Below, in pieces: positions 27,759 to 36,017 of a DNA stretch of 64,000 nucleotides. This stretch comes from Streptomyces sp. NBC_01591 (lineage in GTDB: Bacteria > Actinomycetota > Actinomycetes > Streptomycetales > Streptomycetaceae). Position numbers and translations under genes: made by a program. The notes under the pieces were generated by a model that did not search any database, was not told where the DNA came from, and saw nothing but the letters and a program-made list of their open reading frames with translations. Within the stretch, counting starts at the first letter, position 1. Each line of letters begins with the position of its first letter. The stretch spans positions 7,874,001-7,938,000 of the forward strand of contig NZ_CP109327.1 of NCBI RefSeq assembly GCF_035918155.1, in the 5' to 3' direction.

Positions 27759-30557
27759 TCAGCTGGTGGCGAAGACGCCGAATTCCTTGAGGCCCCAGCC
27801 GTATCCGTTGGCTGGTGTGCCGGTCTTGGCGGAGACCCAGCTGTTGACGCTCAGGAGCGCGTAGCGGGCTTTCACCTTGGGGAAGGTGTACGAGTGCGGC
27901 TGGCCGCATTTCTGGACGCCGTGGGCGGCGCAGTCGGTGGTGCCGCCTGAGTCGGCTTCGCCGGCGACGGTTGTCCAGTTGGTGCCGTCCTGCGAGACCT
28001 TGAGGTCATAGCTTGTCGGGTAGTTCTCCCAGTCGGGGTTGACCTCCATCCGGCGGACCGTGGTGCTGGCGCCAAGGTCGACCTTCAGGCTCCAGGGATC
28101 GCTGGTGGTCGCCTGCGCCATGGTCGCGAGATTGCCGTCGACGGCGTTCTCGGCGGGCTTGCCCCAGGCGGTCGCCGGGGTGCCGTTGATCATCGTGATC
28201 GGCTTGTGGGCGGCGAGATTCACGGGTTTCGCGGGCGGCGGGGTGGTCGAAGCGCCCCAGCTCTGCGGCGCCGCGTCCATGGTGAACTTGAGGTTTCCAC
28301 CGCCGGTGAGGTCGGAGTGGCTCAGGAACGGCTTGGTGATGCGCTTGCCGTTGAGGCTGAGTCCCTTCACGTACGGCTTGAGTTCTGCGCCCTTGGATTT
28401 GATCACCAGCGGTTTCTTGGTCCCGGGCAGCCGAAGCGTGACCTTGTCGAACATGGGGCTGCCCACCGCGTACTCACCGGAGGCCGGGTTGACGGGGTAG
28501 AAGCCCATCGCGGAGAACAGGTACCAGGCGGACATCTGGCCGCAGTCGTCGTTGCCGGAGAGACCGTCGGGGGCGGCGTGGTAGTTCTCGTCGGCGATCT
28601 GGCGGACCAGTTCCTGGGTCTTCCATGGCCGGCCGGCGTAGTTGTACAGGTAGGGAGAGTGGTGGCTGGGCTCGTTGGTCTGGTTGTTGTGTCCGCCGTC
28701 GAAGTAGCTGTCGAGCCACTCGGTGAACTTGGCGTCGCCGCCCTTGAGGGCGATCAGGCCAAGGACGTCATGCATGACATCGTTGGTGTATACCCACTTG
28801 TCGCCCTCGGTCCAGCCGCCGTTGTTCCAGGAGCCGTCGAAGTTGCGGGCCTGCATGAAGCCCGTCGTGGGGTTGTACAGGTTCTTGTAGTTCTTGCTGC
28901 GGTCCAGGAAGAACGTGGCGTCGTCGGTGTTGCCGGCGGCCTTGGCGACCTGTGCGACGGCCCAGTCCTCGTAGGCGTAGTCAAGAGTGCGGCTGCCTGC
29001 TTCCGCGGTGCGGTCGGCGGCGACCCAGCCGTTCTGCTTGTACGTCGTGAGGCCTGCGCGCGCCTCGGCGGGCGTGCCCTGCTGCCGGTCGCCCCACCAC
29101 AGCTCGGTGTCCTTGTCGGGAGGTGTCATCGCGTTCTTGCGGACGGCCTCGTAGGCGAGGTCCAGGTCGAACCGGTCGAAGCCCTTGGCGATGGCCTCCG
29201 CGATGATCGAGTCGGCGTTCGTGCCCACCATGATGTTGGTCTCGGCGAAGTTCTTCCACATGGGAAGCCAGCCGCTTTGCTTGTAGTCCTGAAGCATCGA
29301 GGTGACCATGTCGTCGATGCGTTCCGGAGCGAAGAGGGTGAGGAAAGCGTTCTGCGCCCGGAAGGTGTCCCAGAGCGAGTATCCGGTGTAGCTGACCCCG
29401 TCATGGACCTTGTCGTCGTAGGCGCTGTAGTAGCGGCCCTGCTCGGACATCTCCGAGGGGTACTGCAACGCGTGGTACATGCTGGTGTAGAAGGTGGTGC
29501 GCTCATCGGGCGTGGCGCCGGAGATGTCGACACGGTCGAGCTTGTCGGCCCAGGCGGCCCTGGTCTTGGCCGCGGTCGCATCGAAACTCTGGCCGTCGGG
29601 AACCTCTGCATCGAGGTTGGCCCGCGCCTGGTCCACCGAGATGAACGAGGTCGCGATCCGGACGTTGACCGTCTCGCTGCCGGCGGGGAACCGGACGTAG
29701 CCTGCGAGGTCCTGGTCCGTACGGTCGGCCTCCCCGTCGAACTGGGTCGCACCCTTGGCCGTGCCGTAGCTGTCGAAGGCGGTGTCGAACCGCGCGACGA
29801 AGTACCCCTTGAAGCCGGGCGCCTTGGACGGGCCGAGCTTGCTGTCCTGGCGATCGGGGTTGTAACCGGTGATCTCCTTCTTGGCCGGGTCGATGTGCAC
29901 GTTCCCCGTGATGCCGGACCGGGTGGCCTGCATCACGAAGTTCGTCGCGGCCCCCTGGGGGTAGGTCAGCCGCAGGTGCCCGACCCGGGAGGTTCCGGTG
30001 AGTTCGGCCTTGAGCGTCTGCCCGGGCGCTGGGGTCATGTTCACCGTGTACTTGTCCGGCGCGGCAGTCTCATCGGCGTGGGTGAAGGGCAGGCCTCGAT
30101 CCGCCTCGGCCGTCTTGACTGCGCCGATTCCGGGCATGCCCACCACATAGCCGGAGTCGCCCATCCAGATCGCCGGCTGATGAGTGCCGATGAACCCGGT
30201 GATCTTCGTGTCGTTGTGGTGGTAGGGCAGCCTGCTGACGTAGTTGGTGCGGGTCATCGGCGACCATCGGGTCATCGCGAACGGGGGCGCCGTACTGGGG
30301 ATCATGCCCCCGTACTCGGTGCTGTTGGCGCCCGTCGTCCCGATGAGGGGATCGACATGCTCGACGTTGGACGCCGCAGTCACCTCGGACGGCGCTGCGG
30401 CCGCCGGGCCAGTCGCACCGATCCACGGGACCAACGCGGCCAGCAGTCCGCCCGCGATCAGGGCGGCCAGCCCCCTGGGGGCCGACTTCGCGCGTCTCGC
30501 GAGCGAAGTGCGGGCCGGGGCTCTCCCCGGACTGTCCGTATACCGACTAGCGATCAC
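27759..30557 (-). CDS. Secreted GH92 alpha-mannosidase with C-terminal F5/8-type domain
   Basis: 932 residues from GTG at 30557, which has GGAGG 5 nt upstream; a TTG one codon earlier would leave only 2 nt. Arg-rich residues and a hydrophobic stretch (GLAALIAGGLLAALVPWIGA, about 30-50) form an export signal, possibly Tat-like. Family 92 hallmarks follow: VDPLIGTTGANSTEYGGMIP near residue 70, SGYSLWDTFR-type sequence (YTGYSLWDTFRAQN), GTNADSIIAEA, and LSGNDDCGQMSAWY with the catalytic acidic region. From about 790 an F5/8 type C (CBM32-like) domain begins (NLAAHKP). GH92 enzymes are calcium-dependent exo-alpha-mannosidases that release mannose from mannans or N-glycans. It is intact, unlike the sugar-use genes around it. 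Confidence 0.92.
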   Translation of the reverse strand: MIASRYTDSPGRAPARTSLARRAKSAPRGLAALIAGGLLAALVPWIGATGPAAAAPSEVTAASNVEHVDPLIGTTGANSTEYGGMIPSTAPPFAMTRWSPMTRTNYVSRLPYHHNDTKITGFIGTHQPAIWMGDSGYVVGMPGIGAVKTAEADRGLPFTHADETAAPDKYTVNMTPAPGQTLKAELTGTSRVGHLRLTYPQGAATNFVMQATRSGITGNVHIDPAKKEITGYNPDRQDSKLGPSKAPGFKGYFVARFDTAFDSYGTAKGATQFDGEADRTDQDLAGYVRFPAGSETVNVRIATSFISVDQARANLDAEVPDGQSFDATAAKTRAAWADKLDRVDISGATPDERTTFYTSMYHALQYPSEMSEQGRYYSAYDDKVHDGVSYTGYSLWDTFRAQNAFLTLFAPERIDDMVTSMLQDYKQSGWLPMWKNFAETNIMVGTNADSIIAEAIAKGFDRFDLDLAYEAVRKNAMTPPDKDTELWWGDRQQGTPAEARAGLTTYKQNGWVAADRTAEAGSRTLDYAYEDWAVAQVAKAAGNTDDATFFLDRSKNYKNLYNPTTGFMQARNFDGSWNNGGWTEGDKWVYTNDVMHDVLGLIALKGGDAKFTEWLDSYFDGGHNNQTNEPSHHSPYLYNYAGRPWKTQELVRQIADENYHAAPDGLSGNDDCGQMSAWYLFSAMGFYPVNPASGEYAVGSPMFDKVTLRLPGTKKPLVIKSKGAELKPYVKGLSLNGKRITKPFLSHSDLTGGGNLKFTMDAAPQSWGASTTPPPAKPVNLAAHKPITMINGTPATAWGKPAENAVDGNLATMAQATTSDPWSLKVDLGASTTVRRMEVNPDWENYPTSYDLKVSQDGTNWTTVAGEADSGGTTDCAAHGVQKCGQPHSYTFPKVKARYALLSVNSWVSAKTGTPANGYGWGLKEFGVFATS

Positions 30558-30583
30558 CAATGCCTCCAGAGTGGAAATCGATA

Positions 30584-30595
30584 GACAACGTTGTC
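30584..30595. promoter_or_regulatory. LacI-type operator upstream of GH92
   Basis: The palindrome GACAACGTTGTC lies 27 bp before the GH92 start. The CG-centred shape is typical of LacI-family operators controlling sugar genes in actinobacteria. No LacI gene is in the window. Confidence 0.65.
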
Positions 30596-30770
30596 AAGAG
30601 CGCGAGCCGGAGGAGATCCAAAAGGTGCTTGCCGCAGGCCCCCGGTCGTGCCGGTCGACCGACCGGCCGCCGCGGTAGGTGGCCACAGCGACCGCCCAGG
30701 CACCCGAGCAATTGCCCACATCTAACTGGCCAGGCGCATACTGAGCAAGGCCTTGCTGCAAGAAAAATGC

Positions 30771-30793
30771 GTGATCATGGTTTGTTTGATCAC
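30771..30793. promoter_or_regulatory. Inverted repeat GTGATCA-N9-TGATCAC
   Basis: Perfect 7-bp arms separated by 9 nt, within an AT-richer patch between the GH92 gene and the manA remnant. TGC before and GCA shortly after the arms extend the symmetry loosely. It may be an operator or part of a leftover promoter. Confidence 0.45.
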
Positions 30794-30939
30794 ATGCACG
30801 CATTCCTCATGCGAAACATGCACGGATGGCTCTCGCGATCAGGCCATTGCCGAGCAGGACCGCATCGAACATCGTCGGGCCCTCCCTGACACCTGACCTT
30901 GTCCAACTCGTGGCGGGATGGGATGGTGGTGAGTGCTGA

Positions 30940-31713
30940 TCAGGAGGGTACTGCGGCACGGAATGCGAGCCCGGTTCCGCCCACACGCAGTGGTCCGCCC
31001 GCGGCGGGGATGAACATCGCCTCGCCCCGGCGCAGGGCATCGCGGGCCGGCCCGCGTTCGACAGTCAGCTCGCCCTCGACACACAGCAGCGCGCCTGGGC
31101 CGGGGGCGTCGATCTCGACATCGCGGCGGATTCGGGTGAGCTGGAACTGGGCCGCCGGAGTCGGGTAGAGGTCCTCCCCGTTGGCCAGGTCCACGGCCCG
31201 CACCAGTTCGGCCGTGGAGGGGGTGAAGTCGGTGACGGCCAGGAACTCGGCGAGGTCGATGTGCTTGGCCGTCAGCCCGCCGCGCAGGACGTTGTCGGAG
31301 TTCGCCATGATCTCCACACCGGTACCGCGGAGGTAGGCGTGGAGGGTGCGGGGTCGGGCGAACAGCGCCTGGCCGGGTGCCAACGTCACCAGGTTCATCA
31401 GCAGCGCGGTGGCGACGCCCGGGTCGTCGGGGTACAGCTCGGCCAGCCGCCGGGCCCACACCAGTTCCGGGACGTCCGCGCGGCTCGCGCGCACCTCGTT
31501 CACCAACGTGGTGCGGTCGTCCTCGGGCCAGCGGCCCAGCAGGGTGACCGCCGCGCGTGGCCCGCCACCGATCAGCGCGTCGGCCACCCTGCGCAGCCGG
31601 GCGCCACCGGTCGAGGCCAGCAGGTCCGCAGCCCGTGCGGGCTCGGCGAACCCGCACAGCGCCTCGAACGTGGTGAGCGCGTAGATGAGTTCGGGCTTGG
31701 GCCAGGAGTCGTG
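30940..31713 (-). pseudogene. manA: Mannose-6-phosphate isomerase, C-terminal part
   Basis: The sequence from DSWPKPELIYAL through MNLVTLAPGQALFA, FARPRTLHAYLRGTGVEIMA and NSDNVLRGGLTAKHIDL is the type I phosphomannose isomerase C-terminal two-thirds. A complete enzyme has about 390 residues; only about 257 are left. An in-frame TAG at 31714-31716 ends the neighbouring fragment directly upstream. The N-terminal zinc-site residues are gone, so it should be inactive. Metabolically it would have fed mannose released by GH92 into glycolysis. Confidence 0.85.
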
Positions 31714-32115
31714 CTAGTTGCGCTCGGGGTCGCCAGGCGCGAGTCCTGTGCGCTCGTCACGCTCGTACCCGACGCGGGCATCGGTCGCACCGATGACGAT
31801 GACCTTCGCGCCCTTGGTGACCATGGCGGAGATCTGGGCCTGCTGGTCAGCGACGGTGGTCGAGGCGCCCGCGTACTGCACGTCGGACTTGAAACCCGCC
31901 TTCTTGAGCCCGTCGGTGAACAGGTCGCCGGCCAGGACCCAGTTCTCCGAGGTCTTGGACGGCAGAGCGACACCGATGAGGGAGTCGGCCGCGAAGCCCT
32001 TCGCGGCCTTGTTTCCGCCGCTTTGGGCATCGCGTTCGCTGGAGCAGGCTGTGGCGCCGAGTGCCAGCACGGCCACGGCACCGACCGCTACTGCCTTCGA
32101 GAAGATTTTGCGCAT
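31714..32115 (-). pseudogene. ChvE-type sugar-binding lipoprotein, truncated
   Basis: A good start is preserved: AAGGAAACCCACC before ATG, a signal peptide and the lipobox LGATACSS. Binding-protein homology follows (GVALPSKTSENWVLAGDLF and MVTKGAKVIVIGATDA). Homology stops after about residue 113; about 20 unrelated residues then run to a TAG. Complete proteins of this periplasmic-binding family have about 360 residues. The 3' part was lost in the join to the manA remnant. Confidence 0.85.
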
Positions 32116-32190
32116 GGTGGGTTTCCTTTCGTGGCCTGTCGCGGCAGGTGAATGCCGCGGGGGATCCGCCGGGGCGGGGTGTTGGATGTG

Positions 32191-33235
32191 TCAGCCGACG
32201 GCCGGGGCCTTGTCGGTGTCGCGGGGTGAGCCGGGGGCCGCGATGCGTGGCAGCCCCTCGCGGTGGAACGGACGCGTGATCGACTCGATGACCGAGAAGC
32301 GGCCCTGGCTCTTGTTGTAGACATCGAGCGCGACGGCGAGCAGCAGCACCATGCCCTTGATGATCTGCACCAGGTCGACGCCGACGCCCATGAGCTGCAG
32401 GCCGTTGTTGAGCAGGGCCATGACCAGGCCGCCGACGATCGAGCTGCTGATGGTGCCCAGGCCGCCGGAGACCGCCGCGCCGCCGATGAACACCGCCGCG
32501 ATCGCGTCGAGTTCCCAGCTCAGTCCGTCCTGCGGGCCGGAGGCGGCCGACCGCGCCACGAAGATCATGCCCGCCAGCGCGGCGAGGACCGACATGTTCA
32601 TCATGACGAAGAAGTTGACCCGCTTGAGCTTCACGCCGGACAACTCGGCAGCGCGCGCGTTGCCGCCCACCGCGTAGATGTGCCTGCCGCCAACGGCGTT
32701 GCGTGTGTAGAAGGAGTAGGCGAGCACGAGGACGCCCAGGATGATGCCCGACACCGGCAGGCTCGTGCCGACCCGTCCGCCCGCGAAGCGCAGCGTGGCG
32801 AAGACGATGACGCCCGCCATCACGGCCAGGCGCACACCGGAGAGCCACAACGGCGCGGGCCGGGCGCCCATCTCCCGCCGGGTGCGCCGGGCACTCCACT
32901 CCCGCCACACCACCGCGACGCAGGCGACGAGGCCGAGCAACAGGGTCAGGTTGTTGTAGCCGGTGTCGGGGCCGACCTCGGGCAGATAGCCGGCGCCGAT
33001 CGTGCGGAAGCCCTCGGGAACCGGGACGGTGTCGGCGTTGCCGATGAACTGGTTGCCGCCGCGGAACAGCAGCATGCCCGCCAGCGTGACGATGAAGGCA
33101 GGGACGCCGACATAGGCCACCCAGAAGCCCTGCCACGCGCCGATGACCGCACCGACCAGCAGGCCGAACACGATGGCCAGCGGCCACGGCAGGTGGAAGT
33201 CCTGCATCGCCTTGGCGACGACGATCCCGACTTCG
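32191..33235 (-). pseudogene. MmsB/GguB-type sugar ABC permease, N-terminally truncated
   Basis: Homology to multiple-monosaccharide ABC permeases runs from VVAKAMQDFHLPWPLAIVFG to the stop, with FWVAYVGVPAFIVTLAGMLL and FIGGAAVSGGLGTISSSIVG as hallmarks and eight or so membrane segments. The first 70-80 residues, with two transmembrane helices and the start codon, are missing. The reading frame is replaced near 33235 by sequence from a different gene on the other strand. The ATPase partner is absent. Confidence 0.85.
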
Positions 33236-33537
33236 ACTGGTGCAGCAAGTGTGGTGGCTACGCCATACGCAGACTCACCGACTCGCAGCTGTCCTACTAC
33301 CGTGCGGCTCACCGATTGCACGACATCAAATGGCGACTCGACGGCAAGAGCGGAATTCCCGACACCGACACCTGCACGGTGATCCCCCGCCTGGAGGAAC
33401 TGGCGGCCTGGCAGCCAGTCGATGAGGAACAGTGGTGCAGCAGTGGTTCCTGGCAATGGCAGGACACCATCCGCGAGCTCGGGCGCAGGGCCGCGAGGTC
33501 TCACGCCGTGACGGGCCCTGGTGAGCCGGCCTCTTGA
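33228..33537 (+). pseudogene. Fragment of an unidentified mobile-element-type gene
   Basis: About 103 codons (DFDWCSKCGGYAIRRLTDSQ onward to TGA at 33537), with more A/T-ending codons than neighbouring genes and a CxxC pair. No start codon is visible because the 5' end abuts the truncated permease. Codon use and position beside the right copy of the 23-bp repeat suggest it came from an integrated element. Function unknown. Confidence 0.5.
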
Positions 33538-33576
33538 TCCGGCGGCGGCCCTTGGACGTGCGTCACGGACATGCCC

Positions 33577-33599
33577 CTTGGGGACCAGTTGGGGACCAG
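33577..33599. repeat. 23-bp repeat, right copy
   Basis: Identical to 3602-3624: a C and two tandem TTGGGGACCAG units, in the same orientation, 30 kb away. Read on the reverse strand it encodes LVPNWSP-like residues, as the left copy does. Confidence 0.75.
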
Positions 33600-33701
33600 A
33601 CGGTGTCCGTGCACCTGAATGGCACGCACGGCACCGCGCGCTGTGCACCCTGATCTCCAGCCGTATGCGTAGACAAAAGGGATAACCCCTACTCCTGGGC
33701 G

Positions 33702-33734
33702 GAAGCGCACCTTGACCTGGTCAAGGTGCGCTTC
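33702..33734 (-). terminator. Terminator of the catabolic operon
   Basis: Perfect 15-bp arms GAAGCGCACCTTGAC and GTCAAGGTGCGCTTC with a 3-nt loop, 37 bp beyond the stop of the Rieske oxygenase gene, the last gene of the operon. Confidence 0.85.
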
Positions 33735-33771
33735 GAGCAGCCGGGCTGTGGCCTGGGGCGGTCCGATCTAC

Positions 33772-34788
33772 TCAGGCGCCCGCCGACGACTGGGCTTCCG
33801 CCGCCGCCCGGTACAGGCGGCGGAGGCGGACGACGCCCAGGTCGTGCTGGTAGAGGTTTTCCTGCTGGTCCGCGTCCACGGGCATGGACTCCAGCATCAC
33901 GCGGTCCTGTTCGAGGACGTCCCAGTGCCGCTTCTCGATCAGCGTCCTGTACAGGAAGCGCCAGGAGGCGCGCTGCCAGTCCTCGACCCGGCGGTAGCGC
34001 CAGAAGAAGACGCCCGTGCGCTGCTCGTCGACCGGGCAGGCCATGCCCACGATGCCGAACGGACCGCCGGGGCCGGCCGACGGCGGGTAGGGGATGGACA
34101 GGTCGACCCAGTCCACACCGGTGCGGCACAGCTCCACCCAGTCGAAGTTGACACCACGCTGGTCGGTCTTCTCGAAGAAGTAGCCGCGAGCGGTCTCCCG
34201 GATGCGGAACTTGGCCGTCGTGTCGCCGTCGGACATCGTGTGCGACTCGTGGTGCAGGAAGGCGCCGTGCATCGGGTCGAGGAGGTTCTCCACCGCGTAC
34301 CGCCACGGCACGTTCCATTCGGCGTAGCAGAGGAACGCGCTCACCTCGGGGTCCGTCAGCGGTTCGGGCAGCGTCAGCGCGGCCGGCTCGGGGTGCTCCT
34401 CGTCGCCGAAGTAGGCGAGGATCGCGCCCGCGACCTCGCGCACCGGCAGCGAGGTGACCAGCTTCTTGCCCTCCAGGCTGCAGCCGGGGAGCCCGGGGAC
34501 GGAGGAGACCGTGCCGTCGGTCTCGACCTCGACGCCGTGGTACCAGCAGGCGACCCGGTCACCGAGGTGCTTGCCGAGCGAGAGCGGCGCTCCGCGGTGG
34601 GGGCAGCGGTCGGCGAGCATCGACAGGGTGCCGTCGGAGCGGCGGAACAGAAGCCACTGCTCGCCGAGGACCGTGACCTTGCGCATGGCACCGGGGGCGA
34701 CGAAGTGGGAGGGGACGACGGCGTGCCACTGGTTGCGCAGCCCTGTGGCGTAGATGTGGTCCGCGGTGGCGGAGGTGGATAGCGTCAT
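33772..34788 (-). CDS. Rieske non-haem iron oxygenase, alpha subunit
   Basis: 338 residues from ATG at 34788, with GGGAG upstream. The Rieske [2Fe-2S] ligands are Cys62, His64, Cys81 and His84 (CPHRG...CWYHG). The mononuclear iron site lies in ENLLDPMHGAFLHH (His174 and His179/180, with Asp171 in the bridging position). The length fits single-component-type oxygenases of the vanillate demethylase/phthalate group, which work with a PDR-type reductase; that reductase is encoded two genes upstream. It should hydroxylate or O/N-dealkylate an aromatic or heteroaromatic acid. The substrate cannot be read from the sequence. Confidence 0.9.
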   Translation of the reverse strand: MTLSTSATADHIYATGLRNQWHAVVPSHFVAPGAMRKVTVLGEQWLLFRRSDGTLSMLADRCPHRGAPLSLGKHLGDRVACWYHGVEVETDGTVSSVPGLPGCSLEGKKLVTSLPVREVAGAILAYFGDEEHPEPAALTLPEPLTDPEVSAFLCYAEWNVPWRYAVENLLDPMHGAFLHHESHTMSDGDTTAKFRIRETARGYFFEKTDQRGVNFDWVELCRTGVDWVDLSIPYPPSAGPGGPFGIVGMACPVDEQRTGVFFWRYRRVEDWQRASWRFLYRTLIEKRHWDVLEQDRVMLESMPVDADQQENLYQHDLGVVRLRRLYRAAAEAQSSAGA

Positions 34789-34790
34789 GG

Positions 34791-35015
34791 TCAGGCTCCC
34801 AGCCGGTTCATCTCGGCGCGGAAGGACTCCTCGGTCCACGGGGTGCCGTCGGCGGCGTGGACCTGGCGGGAGGTGAGACCGCGGACCACGTCGGCCAGCT
34901 CGTGGCCCTCCTCGGTGAAGACCTCCTCAAGGGTCGCGGCGAGCTTGTGCTCGTACGGGGTCGGCTCGTGCGTACGGGACTGGTGGACGTCCAGGTACGG
35001 CCAGGTGTCGGTCAC
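34791..35015 (-). CDS. Small recombinase-like HTH protein of Rieske clusters
   Basis: A 74-residue protein ending 2 bp before the Rieske start. The C-terminal half, DVVRGLTSRQVHAADGTPWT followed by EESFRAEMNRLG, resembles the recombinase-domain helices of serine recombinases, but there is no catalytic domain. The N-terminal DVHQSRTHEPTPYEHKLA is a distinct conserved-looking block. Its tight placement between reductase and oxygenase suggests an accessory role in oxygenase assembly or function rather than DNA recombination; this is inference. Confidence 0.7.
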   Translation of the reverse strand: MTDTWPYLDVHQSRTHEPTPYEHKLAATLEEVFTEEGHELADVVRGLTSRQVHAADGTPWTEESFRAEMNRLGA

Positions 35016-35043
35016 GGTGTCTCCTGAAAGGGTGGGGAAGGTG

Positions 35044-35979
35044 TCACAGGTCGAGGACGAGCCGGCCGGAGGCGCACCGCGAGACGCAGATCATCATCGT
35101 GGCGCCGGCGGCGTGTTCGGCCTCGCTGAGCAGGAAGTCGCGGTGGTCGGGGGTGCCGTCGAGCACCCGGGTCTCGCAGGACCCGCAGATCCCGTCGCGG
35201 CACGAGCTCTGCACGCTCAGCCCGGTGCTCTCCACGGCCTCGAGGATCGAGGTGTCCGCGCCGACGGTGAGCGTCACCCCGGAGGCGCGGCACTCGACCT
35301 CGAACGCCTCGTCGTCACCGGTGTGTTCCACGACCGGTGCGGCGAACCGCTCCAGCCGCAGCCGGTCCTCGAAGCAGCGCTCCTCGACGGCGGTGAGCAG
35401 CGGTTCGGGGCCGCAGGAGTACACCAGTGTGCCGTCGGGCAGCTCCGCGAGCGCGGTGTCCAGGTCGATGTGGCCCAGCTCGTCCTGCGGGACGAGCGTG
35501 ACGTCACCGCCGAGTGCGGCGAGTTCCGAGGTGAACGCCATCGAGGCCCGGCCCCTGCCGCCGTAGACCATCCGCCAGGGGGTTCCCCGGCGGGCGGCCT
35601 CCCGGGCCATCGCCAGCAGCGGGGTGATCCCGATGCCCCCGGCGACGAACACATAGGCGTCGGCGTCCTCCAGCGCGAAGTGGTTACGCGGTTCGGAGAC
35701 CGTGACCGGCTGCCCGGGGCGCAGCTGTGTGTGCACGTATCGCGAACCGCCGCGCGAGGCGGGTTCGTTGAGCACGCCGATGCGGTAGACGTCCGGTGTG
35801 TGCGGGTCTCCGCACAGGCTGTACTGGCGGACCTGGCCGCCGACATGGACATCGAGGTGCGCGCCGGGCGTCCAGGCGGGCAGGGGTTTGCCGTCGGGGT
35901 GGGTCAGTTCGACGGACAGTACGCCATCGGCCTCCCATGTCATACGACGGACGATCAGCTGCAGCGAGTTCTCGCTCAT
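35044..35979 (-). CDS. PDR/VanB-family ferredoxin reductase
   Basis: 311 residues from ATG at 35979 (GGAGG 9 nt upstream). FAD/FMN-binding region (RQYSLCGDP), NAD-binding region (VFVAGGIGITPLLAMA and YSCGPEPLL) and a C-terminal plant-type [2Fe-2S] ferredoxin with CRDGICGSC and a distant fourth cysteine (ICVSRC). It would pass electrons from NAD(P)H to the Rieske oxygenase. It is transcribed in the same direction as that gene, with only the 74-residue protein between. Confidence 0.92.
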   Translation of the reverse strand: MSENSLQLIVRRMTWEADGVLSVELTHPDGKPLPAWTPGAHLDVHVGGQVRQYSLCGDPHTPDVYRIGVLNEPASRGGSRYVHTQLRPGQPVTVSEPRNHFALEDADAYVFVAGGIGITPLLAMAREAARRGTPWRMVYGGRGRASMAFTSELAALGGDVTLVPQDELGHIDLDTALAELPDGTLVYSCGPEPLLTAVEERCFEDRLRLERFAAPVVEHTGDDEAFEVECRASGVTLTVGADTSILEAVESTGLSVQSSCRDGICGSCETRVLDGTPDHRDFLLSEAEHAAGATMMICVSRCASGRLVLDL

Positions 35980-36017
35980 GGCCTGTTGCCTCCTTACCGG
36001 CAGTACGGGCGGCCGGG

